A stretch of 48,270 nt of DNA from an uncultured Oscillibacter sp. (lineage in GTDB: Bacteria > Bacillota > Clostridia > Oscillospirales > Oscillospiraceae), in NCBI GenBank assembly GCA_910588005.1, contig CAJUQM010000019.1, forward strand, positions 1 to 48,270, given 5' to 3'. The notes below the pieces were generated by a model that saw only the letters and a program-made list of their open reading frames with translations, had not been told where the DNA came from and did no database searches. Positions within the stretch are counted from its first letter, which is position 1. Each line of letters starts with the position of its first letter. The translations under genes and the position numbers were made by a program. This document shows positions 22,922-31,962 of the stretch, one piece after another.

Positions 22922-23806
22922 ATGGAGGCTGTCACAAGGCTTGCCCCGGCAAAGATCAATCTGGCTTTGGATATCTTAGGCGAGCGGGCGGACGGTTACC
23001 ACGAGATGCGGATGGTGATGCAGACCGTATCCCTCTGCGATACGGTGACTCTCCGAGAGGCGGGGGAGGGGTTCTCCCTTGATATAGATGGGAACTTTTT
23101 TGTTCCGGCCGGGAGGAAAACGCTGGAGCAGCGGGCGGCGGAGGCCTTTTTTCAGGAGCTGGGAAGGCCGTGTCCGCCCCTGTGCGTCACGCTGAAAAAG
23201 CGGACGCCGGCCTATGCGGGCCTGGGCGGCGGCAGCGCTGACGTGGCGGCGCTGCTGCGGCTGCTGCGGGAGCGGTATGATCCCTCTTTGCCCACTGCGG
23301 TTTTGGAGAGAGTTGGACTGACAGTGGGGAGCGATATGCCCTTCTGTGTCCGCGGCGGCACAGCCTTGGCCGAGGGCAGGGGAGAAGTTCTGACGGATTT
23401 GGCGCCGCTGCCGGCCTGCTCGATAGTATTATGTAAACCTGGCTTTGATCTTCCCACGGCGGAGCTGTTCGCCAGGTGCTGCGGGACGCGGTTTCGGCAC
23501 CGTCCGGATTTCGGAGGCATGGTTGCGGCGCTGGCGGCGGGAAGCTTGGAGGGCACGGCGGAGCGGCTCTGCAACGTATTTGAAGAGGTCCTGCCGCCGG
23601 AGGTGGAGCGGGAGGTCAGGGAGATCAAGGCGGAGATGCTGCGCCGCGGCGCACTGAACGCCGCCATGAGCGGTTCCGGCCCTGCGGTATTTGGAATATT
23701 CCGGGAGAAGGAGGCAGCTGCTGCGGCCGTGGCGGCGCTGAAAACCCGATATGTACAGACCTTTTTGACAAGTCCGGTGGAACGGTTGGACGGCCCGGTG
23801 GTATAA
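22922..23806 (+). CDS. ispE: 4-diphosphocytidyl-2-C-methyl-D-erythritol kinase
   Basis: This 294-residue GHMP kinase carries LAPAKINLALDILGERADGYHE (N-terminal substrate motif; key core PAKINLAL), the ATP-binding glycine loop YAGLGGGSADVAALL (about residues 99-113), GSDMPFCVRGG, and a C-terminal MSGSGPAVFGIF loop. The enzyme phosphorylates CDP-methylerythritol in the MEP isoprenoid pathway. The ATG is preceded by AGAGAGG. A GC hairpin separates it from the upstream gene; spoIIR follows after 66 bp, a neighbour seen elsewhere in Clostridia. Confidence 0.95.
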   Translation: MEAVTRLAPAKINLALDILGERADGYHEMRMVMQTVSLCDTVTLREAGEGFSLDIDGNFFVPAGRKTLEQRAAEAFFQELGRPCPPLCVTLKKRTPAYAGLGGGSADVAALLRLLRERYDPSLPTAVLERVGLTVGSDMPFCVRGGTALAEGRGEVLTDLAPLPACSIVLCKPGFDLPTAELFARCCGTRFRHRPDFGGMVAALAAGSLEGTAERLCNVFEEVLPPEVEREVREIKAEMLRRGALNAAMSGSGPAVFGIFREKEAAAAAVAALKTRYVQTFLTSPVERLDGPVV

Positions 23807-23830
23807 AAACGGCCGGTTCTGTCCATGCTT
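23801..23830 (+). promoter_or_regulatory. Weak candidate sigma-F promoter of spoIIR
   Basis: GTATA (23801-23805) matches the sigma-F -35 consensus gyATA, but the -10 region 15 bp later (23821-23830) fits only partly. It is suggested mainly because spoIIR is a sigma-F gene in Bacillus. Confidence 0.25.
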
Positions 23831-23872
23831 ATGGAAAGCGCTGGAAATCAGCCTACATAAGTAAAGGACGGA

Positions 23873-24523
23873 ATGATTATGAAAACTGCGAATACCGCTC
23901 TCCATAAGCTGAAACTCATTGAGGTTGCCCTGCTGATCGGCCTGGCGGCGTTTTTGGTCTCCGGAGGATTGGCCCTGCGGACCCAGGCGCAGCTGGCGGA
24001 CCGGGTGGTGCGGCTCCATGTGCTGGCCAACTCCGACGGGGAGGAGGACCAGGCACTGAAGCTGCTGGTGCGGGACAGAGTGCTGGCGCGGGCCACGGAG
24101 CTTTTGACGCAGGCGAAAGACCGGGAGGAAGCGGAGGCCCTTCTTCGCCGGGAGTTGCCGGAGTTGGAGCGGCTGGCGGTTCGGGAGCTGGCGGCCAACG
24201 GCTGTGATGATCCGGTGACGGCGGAGCTGACGGATACCGAGTTTCCTACAAGGGAATACGACGGGTTTACCCTGCCTGCCGGTCAGTATTTAGCCCTGCG
24301 GGTGGTGATTGGCCAGGGCGAGGGACGGAATTGGTGGTGCGTTGTATTTCCGCCCCTTTGCACCTCCGCCTCCGCCGATGTGCCGGCCGCCGCTTTGGCG
24401 GCGGGACTTACGGAGGATCAGGTGAGCCTTATCACAGAGGAGAACCGGGGTTATATTTTGAAGTTTAAAACAGTGGAGTGGTGGGAACAGCTCCGAGAGA
24501 GATTTGAGTCTTTGGGGAACTGA
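23873..24523 (+). CDS. spoIIR: Stage II sporulation protein R
   Basis: This 216-residue protein has one N-terminal hydrophobic segment (residues about 15-37) acting as a signal or anchor, then the family hallmark RLHVLANSDGEEDQALKLLVRD (core HVLANSD). A C-terminal part follows with LALRVVIGQGEGRNWWCVVFPPLC. SpoIIR is made in the forespore, exported to the intermembrane space, and triggers SpoIIGA to process pro-sigma-E in the mother cell. Two close in-frame ATGs (23873, 23879) are possible; AAGGA upstream fits either. It is followed by a strong terminator. Confidence 0.95.
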   Translation: MIMKTANTALHKLKLIEVALLIGLAAFLVSGGLALRTQAQLADRVVRLHVLANSDGEEDQALKLLVRDRVLARATELLTQAKDREEAEALLRRELPELERLAVRELAANGCDDPVTAELTDTEFPTREYDGFTLPAGQYLALRVVIGQGEGRNWWCVVFPPLCTSASADVPAAALAAGLTEDQVSLITEENRGYILKFKTVEWWEQLRERFESLGN

Positions 24524-24531
24524 ACGTGTGG

Positions 24532-24568
24532 AAGCATCCGCCGCCGGGAAATCCGGCGGCGGATGCTT
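24532..24568. terminator. Terminator after spoIIR
   Basis: A 16-bp stem (left arm AAGCATCCGCCGCCGG), a 5-nt loop, then TTTGCTTTG on the plus strand, 8 bp after the stop codon. Confidence 0.82.
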
Positions 24569-24626
24569 TGCTTTGTGAAAAGATTTGCCCTGGGAAAAGG
24601 GATGTGGTATTATGGAGGGGAGAAAA

Positions 24627-27600
24627 ATGACGAAAGAGGGATTTCCCATGTTGCATATTCTGATTGGCCGGGCTAAGACGGGGAAATCGAAGACGGTACT
24701 GCGCCGTATCCGGGAGCTGGGAGACCAGGGGCGGCAGATCCTGCTGGTACCGGAACATGCTTCTCATCAGGCGGAGGTGGATCTGTGCAGAGAATGCGGC
24801 CCCACTGCCAGCCGCCACGCGGAGGTGCTGAGCTTCCGCCGCTTGGCAGAGCGGGTACTGGGCATCACCGGAGGGGCTGCCCAGGTGACGCTGGATGCCG
24901 GCGGAAAGCTGCTGACGCTGCAAAAGGCCCTGCTGGAGGTGGCTCCGGAACTGACAGTCTACCGCCGTCCCTCTCGGAAGTCTGCCTTTTTGCAGCAGCT
25001 GCTGGATCTGTTTGACGAGCTGCGCTGCTATGAGGTTACGCCGGAAATTCTGTATGGGCAGTCCCAGGAGATCAACGGGGCCACTCGGGATAAGCTTCGG
25101 GACCTGAGCTTGCTGTATGGCGCTTATGAGGCCCGCCTTTGCCGCCCCGGCCTGGATGCCCGGGACCGGATGAGTAAGCTCTGCGACAATTTAGAGGATT
25201 CCCGCTATGTGTGCGGAAAGGATATTTTTATTGATGGGTTTACCTATTTTAACGCCCAGGAGCGAAGGGCGCTGGGAGTGCTGCTGCGGCAGGCCCGGTC
25301 CGTCACAGTTACGCTGCTGGGAGAAACGGCCGGCCGGGAGGAGATTTTTGAGCCGACTCTCAAAACCCTGGGGCAGCTGCGCCGTTTGGCAGAGCATAAC
25401 GGCTGCCGGGTGGAAGTACAGGAGCTGAAAGCGGAGGAAAAGACCGCCTTGGGACACTTGGAGCGGCATTTTTTTGGAGACACGGTTCCGTTTGACGGGA
25501 ATAGTGGGGCGATCCGCCTCCGGGAGGCGGGCACGGTGTTCTCTGAGGTAGAGCAGACGGCGGCGGACATCCTGCGTTTGACATCGGAGGGGAAGTGCCG
25601 CTACCGGGAGGTCACCGTGGCGGTGCGGAATTTGGCGGACTATGCCGGGACGATTGAGGCTGTTTTTGAGCGGTACGGCGTTCCGGCCTATCTCAGCCGC
25701 CGCAGCGGCGTTTTGGAAAAGCCGGCAGTGAGCTTGCTCACCGGCGTGCTGTCCGCCATTGGCAACGGATATGAGTATGACGATATGTTCTGCTGGCTCA
25801 AGACCGGTCTTGCAGGATTGACGGCGGAGGAGTGCGACCTGCTGGAGAACTATGTTCTCAAGTGGGAGATTCACGGCGGGATGTGGCTGCGGGACGTGGA
25901 CTGGACGGAAAATCCGGACGGCTATGGCGCACCTTGGAACGAGGCGCGGCAGGCCTTGTTGGATCAGGTCAACGGCCTGCGGAGGAGAGTGCGGGGACCG
26001 CTGTCCCGTTTGGCGGAAGAGCTGAGAGCTGGGGAGACGGCGGGGGAAAAGGTCGCCGCGCTCTATGGGTTTATGGAGGGGCTGGGTCTCCAGGATGCTT
26101 TAGAGGCCCAGATGCGCGCGCAGGCTGCCGGTGGGCGGCTTCAGGACGCGGAGGAGACGGCGCAGCTATGGGAGATCCTCTGTGGGGTGCTGGACCAGTT
26201 TGTGGAGATACTGGACGGCGAGCCGATGGAATTGGATGAGTTTACCCGGCTGTTTCGGCAGGTGATGACTCAGTACAGCGTGGGTACGATTCCTGTATCC
26301 CTGGACCAGGTGTCTGTCAGCGAGATCACCCGGAACGACCGGCACACGGCAAAGTACCTGTTTCTCCTTGGAGCCAATGACCATGTTCTCCCGGACCCAG
26401 GACGGGGCGGAGGTATCCTGAATGAGGATGACCGGGATGAACTCCATCAGCGGGGCATTGAGCTGGCTCCCACCGGTATGGAGCGTATGAGTATTGAGCT
26501 GCAAAATCTTTACGCCGCCCTGGCGCAGCCCACGGAGGGACTGACGGTGAGCTATCCGGTGGCAGACGTGTCCGGAGCGGAGCTTCGTCCCGCCTTTGTG
26601 GCAGGGCGCCTGCGGACGCTGTTTCCGACTCTGCGGATAGAGAAGGAGGGGAGCGGGAGAGACTACCGTCTGACAGCTCCGGTTCCGGCGTTGGAGACAG
26701 CGGTTCCCGGCGGGGCGCTGTGGCGTTACTTCGCGGAGCAGCCGGTTCTCTCCGGGCGGCTGGCAGGTATGGAGCGGGCCTCCCGGCTGCGGAGGGGAAC
26801 GCTGTCCCCCGGAGCGGTGCGGGCGCTGTACGGCGAAAGCGCCGCCATGTCCGCCTCCCGGCTGGAGCGGATGCGCTCTTGTCACTTTGCCTATTTTATG
26901 GAGTATGGCCTGCGGGCAAAGCCCCGGACTCCCGCGGCCTTTGACGCGCCGCAGATCGGCACCTTCCTCCACTACCTGCTGGAAAATGTCACCCGGGATG
27001 TGTTGGACCTGGGGGGCTTTGCCCGGGTGGAGCAGGAGGAACTCCATGCCCTGGTGCGGAAGCATATCGACCGGTATGTGGCCAGGGAGCTGCCGGATTT
27101 GGAGGGGAAGAGCGCCCGGTTCCGCTATCTCTTTGCCCGGCTGCGAAACACAGCCTACGCTGTCGCTGACCAGGTAGCGGAGGAGCTGAGGCACTCGGAC
27201 TTCATTCCTCTGGAATTTGAGCTGTCCTTTGGGGATGGCAAGACCCTGCCGGCCGTGGTGGTCTCTGAACCGGACGGTGAGCTGCGGCTGGGCGGAAAGG
27301 TGGACCGTGTGGACGGCTGGGTGAGGGACGGCAGACTTTACCTGCGGGTGGTGGATTACAAGTCCGGACGGAAGGCTTTTGACCTTTCGGCGGTGCGGAT
27401 GGGACTGGACATTCAGATGCTGCTGTATCTCTTTACCCTGCAAAAGGAGGGAAAGACCTATTTCGGCCGGGAGATTGAGCCGGCGGGAGTGCTCTATTTC
27501 CCGGCCAGGGATGAGATCTTATCTCTGGAGAGAAATATTCCCCCGGAGAAACTGCGGAGCGAGCGGGAGAAACAGCTCCGCCGTTCCGGTCTGCTGCTGG

Positions 27601-27959
27601 CGGAACCAGAGGTGCTCCAGGCCATGGAGCATGAGTCTTTACGGGAACCCAGGTATCTGCCTCTGCGGGTTGGGCGGGACGGAGCGCTCTCCGGCAGTAT
27701 CGCCTCGGCGGCACAGCTGGGCAAGCTGGGCCGCTATGTGGAGCGCCAGCTGCGCCAGATCGCACAGGAGCTGCGGCAGGGAAACATCGACGCCGACCCC
27801 TGGTGCCGCAGCGAGGATGACAGCTATTGCAAGTACTGCCAGTGGGCCGGGGCCTGCCACTTCCAGGATGGGCGGGACGGCGACCGCCTGCGCTACATTC
27901 TTCCTGTGAAGGCGGAAGATTTTTGGCGGACCGTGGAGGAAGAGGAGGGAGGCGAGTGA
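24627..27959 (+). CDS. addB: ATP-dependent helicase/deoxyribonuclease subunit B
   Basis: This protein of about 1110 residues is AddB. Walker A GRAKTGKS is at residues 14-21, helicase-like domains occupy the first 700 residues, and a RecB-type nuclease domain is C-terminal with VVDYKSG near residue 908. The four iron-sulfur cysteines are visible: one in RSCHFAYF near residue 752 and three in CKYCQWAGAC near residues 1067-1076, the same spacing as in Bacillus. With AddA it forms the end-resecting recombination machine that recognises Chi. I chose the ATG at 24627 because GGAGGGG lies 6 bp upstream; ATG 24648 is also possible. addA follows with a 16-bp gap. Confidence 0.95.
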   Translation: MTKEGFPMLHILIGRAKTGKSKTVLRRIRELGDQGRQILLVPEHASHQAEVDLCRECGPTASRHAEVLSFRRLAERVLGITGGAAQVTLDAGGKLLTLQKALLEVAPELTVYRRPSRKSAFLQQLLDLFDELRCYEVTPEILYGQSQEINGATRDKLRDLSLLYGAYEARLCRPGLDARDRMSKLCDNLEDSRYVCGKDIFIDGFTYFNAQERRALGVLLRQARSVTVTLLGETAGREEIFEPTLKTLGQLRRLAEHNGCRVEVQELKAEEKTALGHLERHFFGDTVPFDGNSGAIRLREAGTVFSEVEQTAADILRLTSEGKCRYREVTVAVRNLADYAGTIEAVFERYGVPAYLSRRSGVLEKPAVSLLTGVLSAIGNGYEYDDMFCWLKTGLAGLTAEECDLLENYVLKWEIHGGMWLRDVDWTENPDGYGAPWNEARQALLDQVNGLRRRVRGPLSRLAEELRAGETAGEKVAALYGFMEGLGLQDALEAQMRAQAAGGRLQDAEETAQLWEILCGVLDQFVEILDGEPMELDEFTRLFRQVMTQYSVGTIPVSLDQVSVSEITRNDRHTAKYLFLLGANDHVLPDPGRGGGILNEDDRDELHQRGIELAPTGMERMSIELQNLYAALAQPTEGLTVSYPVADVSGAELRPAFVAGRLRTLFPTLRIEKEGSGRDYRLTAPVPALETAVPGGALWRYFAEQPVLSGRLAGMERASRLRRGTLSPGAVRALYGESAAMSASRLERMRSCHFAYFMEYGLRAKPRTPAAFDAPQIGTFLHYLLENVTRDVLDLGGFARVEQEELHALVRKHIDRYVARELPDLEGKSARFRYLFARLRNTAYAVADQVAEELRHSDFIPLEFELSFGDGKTLPAVVVSEPDGELRLGGKVDRVDGWVRDGRLYLRVVDYKSGRKAFDLSAVRMGLDIQMLLYLFTLQKEGKTYFGREIEPAGVLYFPARDEILSLERNIPPEKLRSEREKQLRRSGLLLAEPEVLQAMEHESLREPRYLPLRVGRDGALSGSIASAAQLGKLGRYVERQLRQIAQELRQGNIDADPWCRSEDDSYCKYCQWAGACHFQDGRDGDRLRYILPVKAEDFWRTVEEEEGGE

Positions 27960-27975
27960 TCTGGCGGAGCTGACA

Positions 27976-30900
27976 TTGACGCCGCAGCAGCGTGCTGTGG
28001 TGGAAAACCGGGGCGGCAGCCTGCTGGTATCTGCTGCCGCTGGCTCCGGCAAGACCAAAGTGCTGGTGGAGCGGCTGTTTCGCTATGTGACGGAGGAGCG
28101 CTGCAATGTGGATGATTTCCTCATCATCACGTATACCAAGGCGGCGGCTGCGGAGCTGCGGAGCAAGATTGCCTCAGAGCTGAATAAACGGCTGGCTGAC
28201 AATCCCTCGGATCACCATCTAAAGCGGCAGATTTTGCGGGTGTACCAGGCAGATATTAAAACCGTGGACTCCTTTTGCACGGCGCTGCTGCGGGAGAACA
28301 CCCATCTTCTTGCCCGGGAAGGGGACCGTTACGCTTTGACGCCGGATTTCCGGGTGCTGGACGAGGGAGAGGCGGGCCTGGTTCGCCGGCGGGTATTGGC
28401 CAGGGTGCTGGAGGAGTTTTATAACCGGTTAGATACGGGCCGGGAACTTTTGGCGGATACTCTTGGTGCAGGCCGGGATGACTCCCGCCTTGCAGAGCTG
28501 GTGCTGGAGGTGTACGGCAAGCTGCAAAGCCACGCCGATCCGGACCGGTGGCTTGCGGAGAGCCGGGACGGCTGGGCACATTTAGGCGGCGGATTTGACG
28601 GTACCCCCTACGCCAAAGAGCTGCTGGTCTCTGTGGGGAGAAAAGCGCGCCACTGGGGAGAACTTCTGCGGAGGGCGGCGGTGCGGACGGAGGGGGATTC
28701 CGCTTTGTCCGCAGGGTACGGCGAGAAATTTTTGACTGCCGCCTGGGGCTTTCAGGCGCTGGAGAAGGCAAAAACCTGGGAAGCGGCCCGTCAGGCGGCG
28801 TTCAAGGTTGAGTTTCCCCGTCTGAGTACACCCAAAGGCCGTAAGGACGACCCGGATGTAACTGCTTTGAAGCAGGTTTGGGACAGCTGCAAGGCGGAGA
28901 CAAAAAAGATTTTGAGTCTGCTGGACGTGAGTGGGGAGGAGGCCATGGAGGATCTGCGGGCTGTGGCTCCGGCCATGGAGGCCCTGCTGGAGCTGACAGG
29001 GGATTTTGGACAGGCCTACCGGATCGAGAAGCTGCGGGTCAATGCGGCGGACTTCTCTGACCAGGAGCACCTGGCGCTGCAGATGCTGGTTGGGGAGAAC
29101 GGCAGCCCTACGGAGTTGGGAGAACAGGTGGCTGCGCGGTACCGTGAGGTTCTGGTAGACGAGTATCAGGATACCAATGAGGTGCAAAACGCCATTTTTC
29201 AGGCTGTTTCCAAAGAGGGACGGAATGTCTTTACCGTAGGAGACGTCAAGCAGAGCATCTACCGCTTTCGCCTGGCGGACCCCACGATCTTTTTGGAGAA
29301 GTATAACCGGTTTCAGTCTTGGGAGACGGCGAAGGAGGGCACGGAGCGGAAGATTTTGCTGTCCAAGAATTTTCGCTCCCGGCGGGAGATTCTGGACACC
29401 GCCAATTTCCTTTTTGAAAATATTCTCTCCGTAGAGATGGGGGAGATGGAGTACGGTGAGGATGAGGCGCTTCATTTCGGCGCGGAGTACTACCCGGAGC
29501 GGAGCGGCTGTGAGACGGAGTTTCACCTGATTTCCGCTCACCAAAAGTCGGAAGAAAACAACCGCCCGGTGAAAAAACTGACGGCGGAGGCGCGCTTTGC
29601 GGCGGATCGCATCCGGCGGCTGTTGGATGAGGAATACCCCATTACCGGAGAAGATGGGACGTTTCGTCCCTGCCGTCCGGAGGACATCGTCATTTTGATG
29701 CGGTCTCCCGGCAGCAGGAGGCTGGCCTTTGCCCAGGCGCTGGCGGAGCGGGAGATCCCCTGTTCCTTTGAAGAGAGCGGCGGCTTTTTTGAAACCATGG
29801 AGATCTCCGTGATGCTGGCTTTGCTGGAGGTGACGGACAATCCCCGGCAGGACGTGCCGCTGATCGCCGTTTTGCGCTCACCCCTTTTCGGCTTTACACC
29901 GGACCGGCTGGCGGAAATTCGGGGAAAAACTCCAGAGGGAGATTTTTACGACGCCGTAGCGGCGGATGGAGGCGGGGATTGCGGGGACTTTTTGGAGACG
30001 TTGGCCCGGCTGCGGCTGGCGGCCCGGGACATGGATGTCCACCGTCTGGTGTGGCATATCTATAACACGCTGAATGTGCTGGGCGTATTCGGCGCTATGG
30101 ACCGGGGGGCGGAACGGCGGGAGAATTTAATTGCGCTGAGCCGTCAGGCGGAAAAATTTGAGAGCGGCGGCTACCGGGGACTCTTTGCCTTTGTCACCCA
30201 GCTGCGGAGGCTGCTGGATGCGGGTGAGGCCCCTGCTACCGCGTCTGCCGCCGCGGTCAACGGCGTACGGATTATGAGCATCCATAAATCCAAGGGGCTG
30301 GAGTTTCCCGTCGTCATCCTGGCGGATCTGGACCACGTATTTTCCCGGCAGGACTTTGATACGCCGGTGTTGGTTCATCCGGAGCTGGGGCTGGGTCCCC
30401 GGCGGGTGGATCTGGAGCGGAAGATCAAGTACCCTACCCTGGCCCGCCTTGCGGTGGAGGAAAAGCTGCGGCGGGAGAATTTAGCGGAAGAGCTGCGGAT
30501 CCTGTATGTGGCCATGACCCGGCCCAAGGAGAAGCTGATTTTGGTGAATGCCCTGTACCACGCGGAAGGACGGCTTCAGAAGCTGGCTGCTGCAGCCTCC
30601 TGCCCGGTGATGCCGGAGACGGTGGCAGCGGGCAGAACCTATGGCGAGTGGATCTTGCTGCCGCTGCTGTGCCGTCCGGAGGCCGCGCCCCTTCGGGCCT
30701 TTGCCGGCGCGGAGGAGGCGTTTTCCTACGCCGGAAATACCTCTTCCTGGCAGGTGTATCTCCACGACAGCGAGGAGTTCTGCGGGCGGTTCTCCGTCAG
30801 CTCTCTGGCAGGGGAAGAGACGGCGGCGGAGGGAGACTTTGACCCAGGGCTGTTGGCGTTTGCTTATCCGTATGAGCGGGAGACCCTGCTTCCCGCCAAA

Positions 30901-31521
30901 GTGACGGCTACACAGCTCAAGGGTCGGGCACTGGATGAGGAGATTGCGGAAAACGCGGTTCATACGCCCTATCTCCGGCCGCTGACCCGGCCTAAGTTCC
31001 GGCGGGAGAGCCATGGCCTGACGCCGGCGGAACAGGGAACCGCGACGCATCTGGTGCTTCAATACCTGGATTTTGGAAATACGGATGCGGCGGCACAGGT
31101 GGAGACCATGGGCAAAAAGGCATTGCTGACGGCGGAGCAGGCGGCAGCGGTGGATATACCGGCGCTGGAGCGGTTTCTGGCCTCGCCCCTGGCGGAGGAG
31201 ATCCGGCAGGGTGAGCATGTTCTGCGGGAGTATCCTTTTACCCTGCTGATGGAGGCCGGAGATTACGATTCTCGAGCCACAGGCGGGGACGCGATTTTAC
31301 TGCAAGGTGTGGTGGATTGCTGCTTTGAGCGGGACGGAGCACTGACGGTAGTGGACTTTAAGACGGACCACGTCCACACGGAGGAGGACATCCGCCGCCG
31401 GGCGGAGTACTACCGGACCCAGATGGAGACCTATAGCCGGGCGCTGGAGCGGGTACTGGAAAAACCGGTTGTCCGGAGGGCACTGTATTTCCTGTACCAG
31501 GGAAAAACTGTGGAGGTGTGA
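27976..31521 (+). CDS. addA: ATP-dependent helicase/nuclease subunit A
   Basis: This UvrD-like helicase-nuclease has 1181 residues. Walker A SAAAGSGKTKVLVERL is near residue 20, DEYQDTN near residue 395 is Walker B, IMSIHKSKGLEFPVV near 765 and YVAMTRPKEKL near 845 are helicase motifs V and VI, and VVDFKTDHV near 1125 is the RecB-type nuclease motif. It unwinds and digests double-strand ends together with AddB. Translation appears to start at TTG 27976: GGAG lies 6 bp upstream, it gives the standard TPQQRAVV beginning, and no ATG or GTG in frame is better placed. The gene order addB-addA is the normal one in Firmicutes. Confidence 0.95.
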   Translation: MTPQQRAVVENRGGSLLVSAAAGSGKTKVLVERLFRYVTEERCNVDDFLIITYTKAAAAELRSKIASELNKRLADNPSDHHLKRQILRVYQADIKTVDSFCTALLRENTHLLAREGDRYALTPDFRVLDEGEAGLVRRRVLARVLEEFYNRLDTGRELLADTLGAGRDDSRLAELVLEVYGKLQSHADPDRWLAESRDGWAHLGGGFDGTPYAKELLVSVGRKARHWGELLRRAAVRTEGDSALSAGYGEKFLTAAWGFQALEKAKTWEAARQAAFKVEFPRLSTPKGRKDDPDVTALKQVWDSCKAETKKILSLLDVSGEEAMEDLRAVAPAMEALLELTGDFGQAYRIEKLRVNAADFSDQEHLALQMLVGENGSPTELGEQVAARYREVLVDEYQDTNEVQNAIFQAVSKEGRNVFTVGDVKQSIYRFRLADPTIFLEKYNRFQSWETAKEGTERKILLSKNFRSRREILDTANFLFENILSVEMGEMEYGEDEALHFGAEYYPERSGCETEFHLISAHQKSEENNRPVKKLTAEARFAADRIRRLLDEEYPITGEDGTFRPCRPEDIVILMRSPGSRRLAFAQALAEREIPCSFEESGGFFETMEISVMLALLEVTDNPRQDVPLIAVLRSPLFGFTPDRLAEIRGKTPEGDFYDAVAADGGGDCGDFLETLARLRLAARDMDVHRLVWHIYNTLNVLGVFGAMDRGAERRENLIALSRQAEKFESGGYRGLFAFVTQLRRLLDAGEAPATASAAAVNGVRIMSIHKSKGLEFPVVILADLDHVFSRQDFDTPVLVHPELGLGPRRVDLERKIKYPTLARLAVEEKLRRENLAEELRILYVAMTRPKEKLILVNALYHAEGRLQKLAAAASCPVMPETVAAGRTYGEWILLPLLCRPEAAPLRAFAGAEEAFSYAGNTSSWQVYLHDSEEFCGRFSVSSLAGEETAAEGDFDPGLLAFAYPYERETLLPAKVTATQLKGRALDEEIAENAVHTPYLRPLTRPKFRRESHGLTPAEQGTATHLVLQYLDFGNTDAAAQVETMGKKALLTAEQAAAVDIPALERFLASPLAEEIRQGEHVLREYPFTLLMEAGDYDSRATGGDAILLQGVVDCCFERDGALTVVDFKTDHVHTEEDIRRRAEYYRTQMETYSRALERVLEKPVVRRALYFLYQGKTVEV

Positions 31522-31523
31522 CC

Positions 31524-31919
31524 ATGATAAGAGCGGAGATCACGGCGGAATTGCCCTGCCCGGTGGAGCGGGTCTGGAGGACAGTGACGGATCTCTCCCG
31601 CCAGGAGTGGCGCGGCGATGTGGAGCGGGTGGAGGTTACCGGAGAATTCTCCTTCGTGGAGTACGCAAGAGGTGGTTTTGCCACTGTTTTCACCGTCACG
31701 CGGCTGGAGCCGCCCAGTCATTGGGCCTTTGATCTGGAGAACGAGAATATCAAAGGACGCTGGACGGGGGATTTTGTCTCTGCCGGCGGCGACTGCCGGG
31801 TGACATTTACCGAAGAGGTGATGCCGAAAAAGGCGTGGATGCGCCCTTTGATGGGGATGTATTTGGGAAGACAGCAGCGGCGGTATTTGGCAGACCTAAA
31901 AAAGGCGCTGCGCCTGTAA
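31524..31919 (+). CDS. SRPBCC-family protein
   Basis: This 131-residue protein has the START/polyketide-cyclase-like pattern: EITAELPCPVERVWRTVTD at the N-terminus, alternating beta strands (TVFTVTRLEPPSHWAF, CRVTFTEEV) and a long C-terminal helix (GRQQRRYLADLKKAL). The fold binds hydrophobic ligands; this member is uncharacterised. The ATG is 2 bp after the addA stop, with GGAGG inside the addA end, so it is translationally linked to addA. That linkage is common in this lineage but does not show a recombination role. Confidence 0.82.
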   Translation: MIRAEITAELPCPVERVWRTVTDLSRQEWRGDVERVEVTGEFSFVEYARGGFATVFTVTRLEPPSHWAFDLENENIKGRWTGDFVSAGGDCRVTFTEEVMPKKAWMRPLMGMYLGRQQRRYLADLKKALRL

Positions 31920-31927
31920 GGCTAAAA

Positions 31928-31957
31928 AGTCCCGGCGGATAGAAATCCGCCGGGGCT
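31928..31957. terminator. Bidirectional terminator between the SRPBCC and GH13 genes
   Basis: A 13-bp stem including one G-T pair (core CCCGGCGGAT/ATCCGCCGGG) with an AGAA loop. AAAA precedes it, giving U-rich RNA on the minus strand. Confidence 0.75.
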
Positions 31958-31962
31958 GCTAT

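Noticed and set aside
26166..27443. 425-codon frame opposite addB
   Set aside because: Antisense shadow of a GC-rich gene; His/Gln/Pro-rich product with no domains, while the plus strand has clear AddB motifs.
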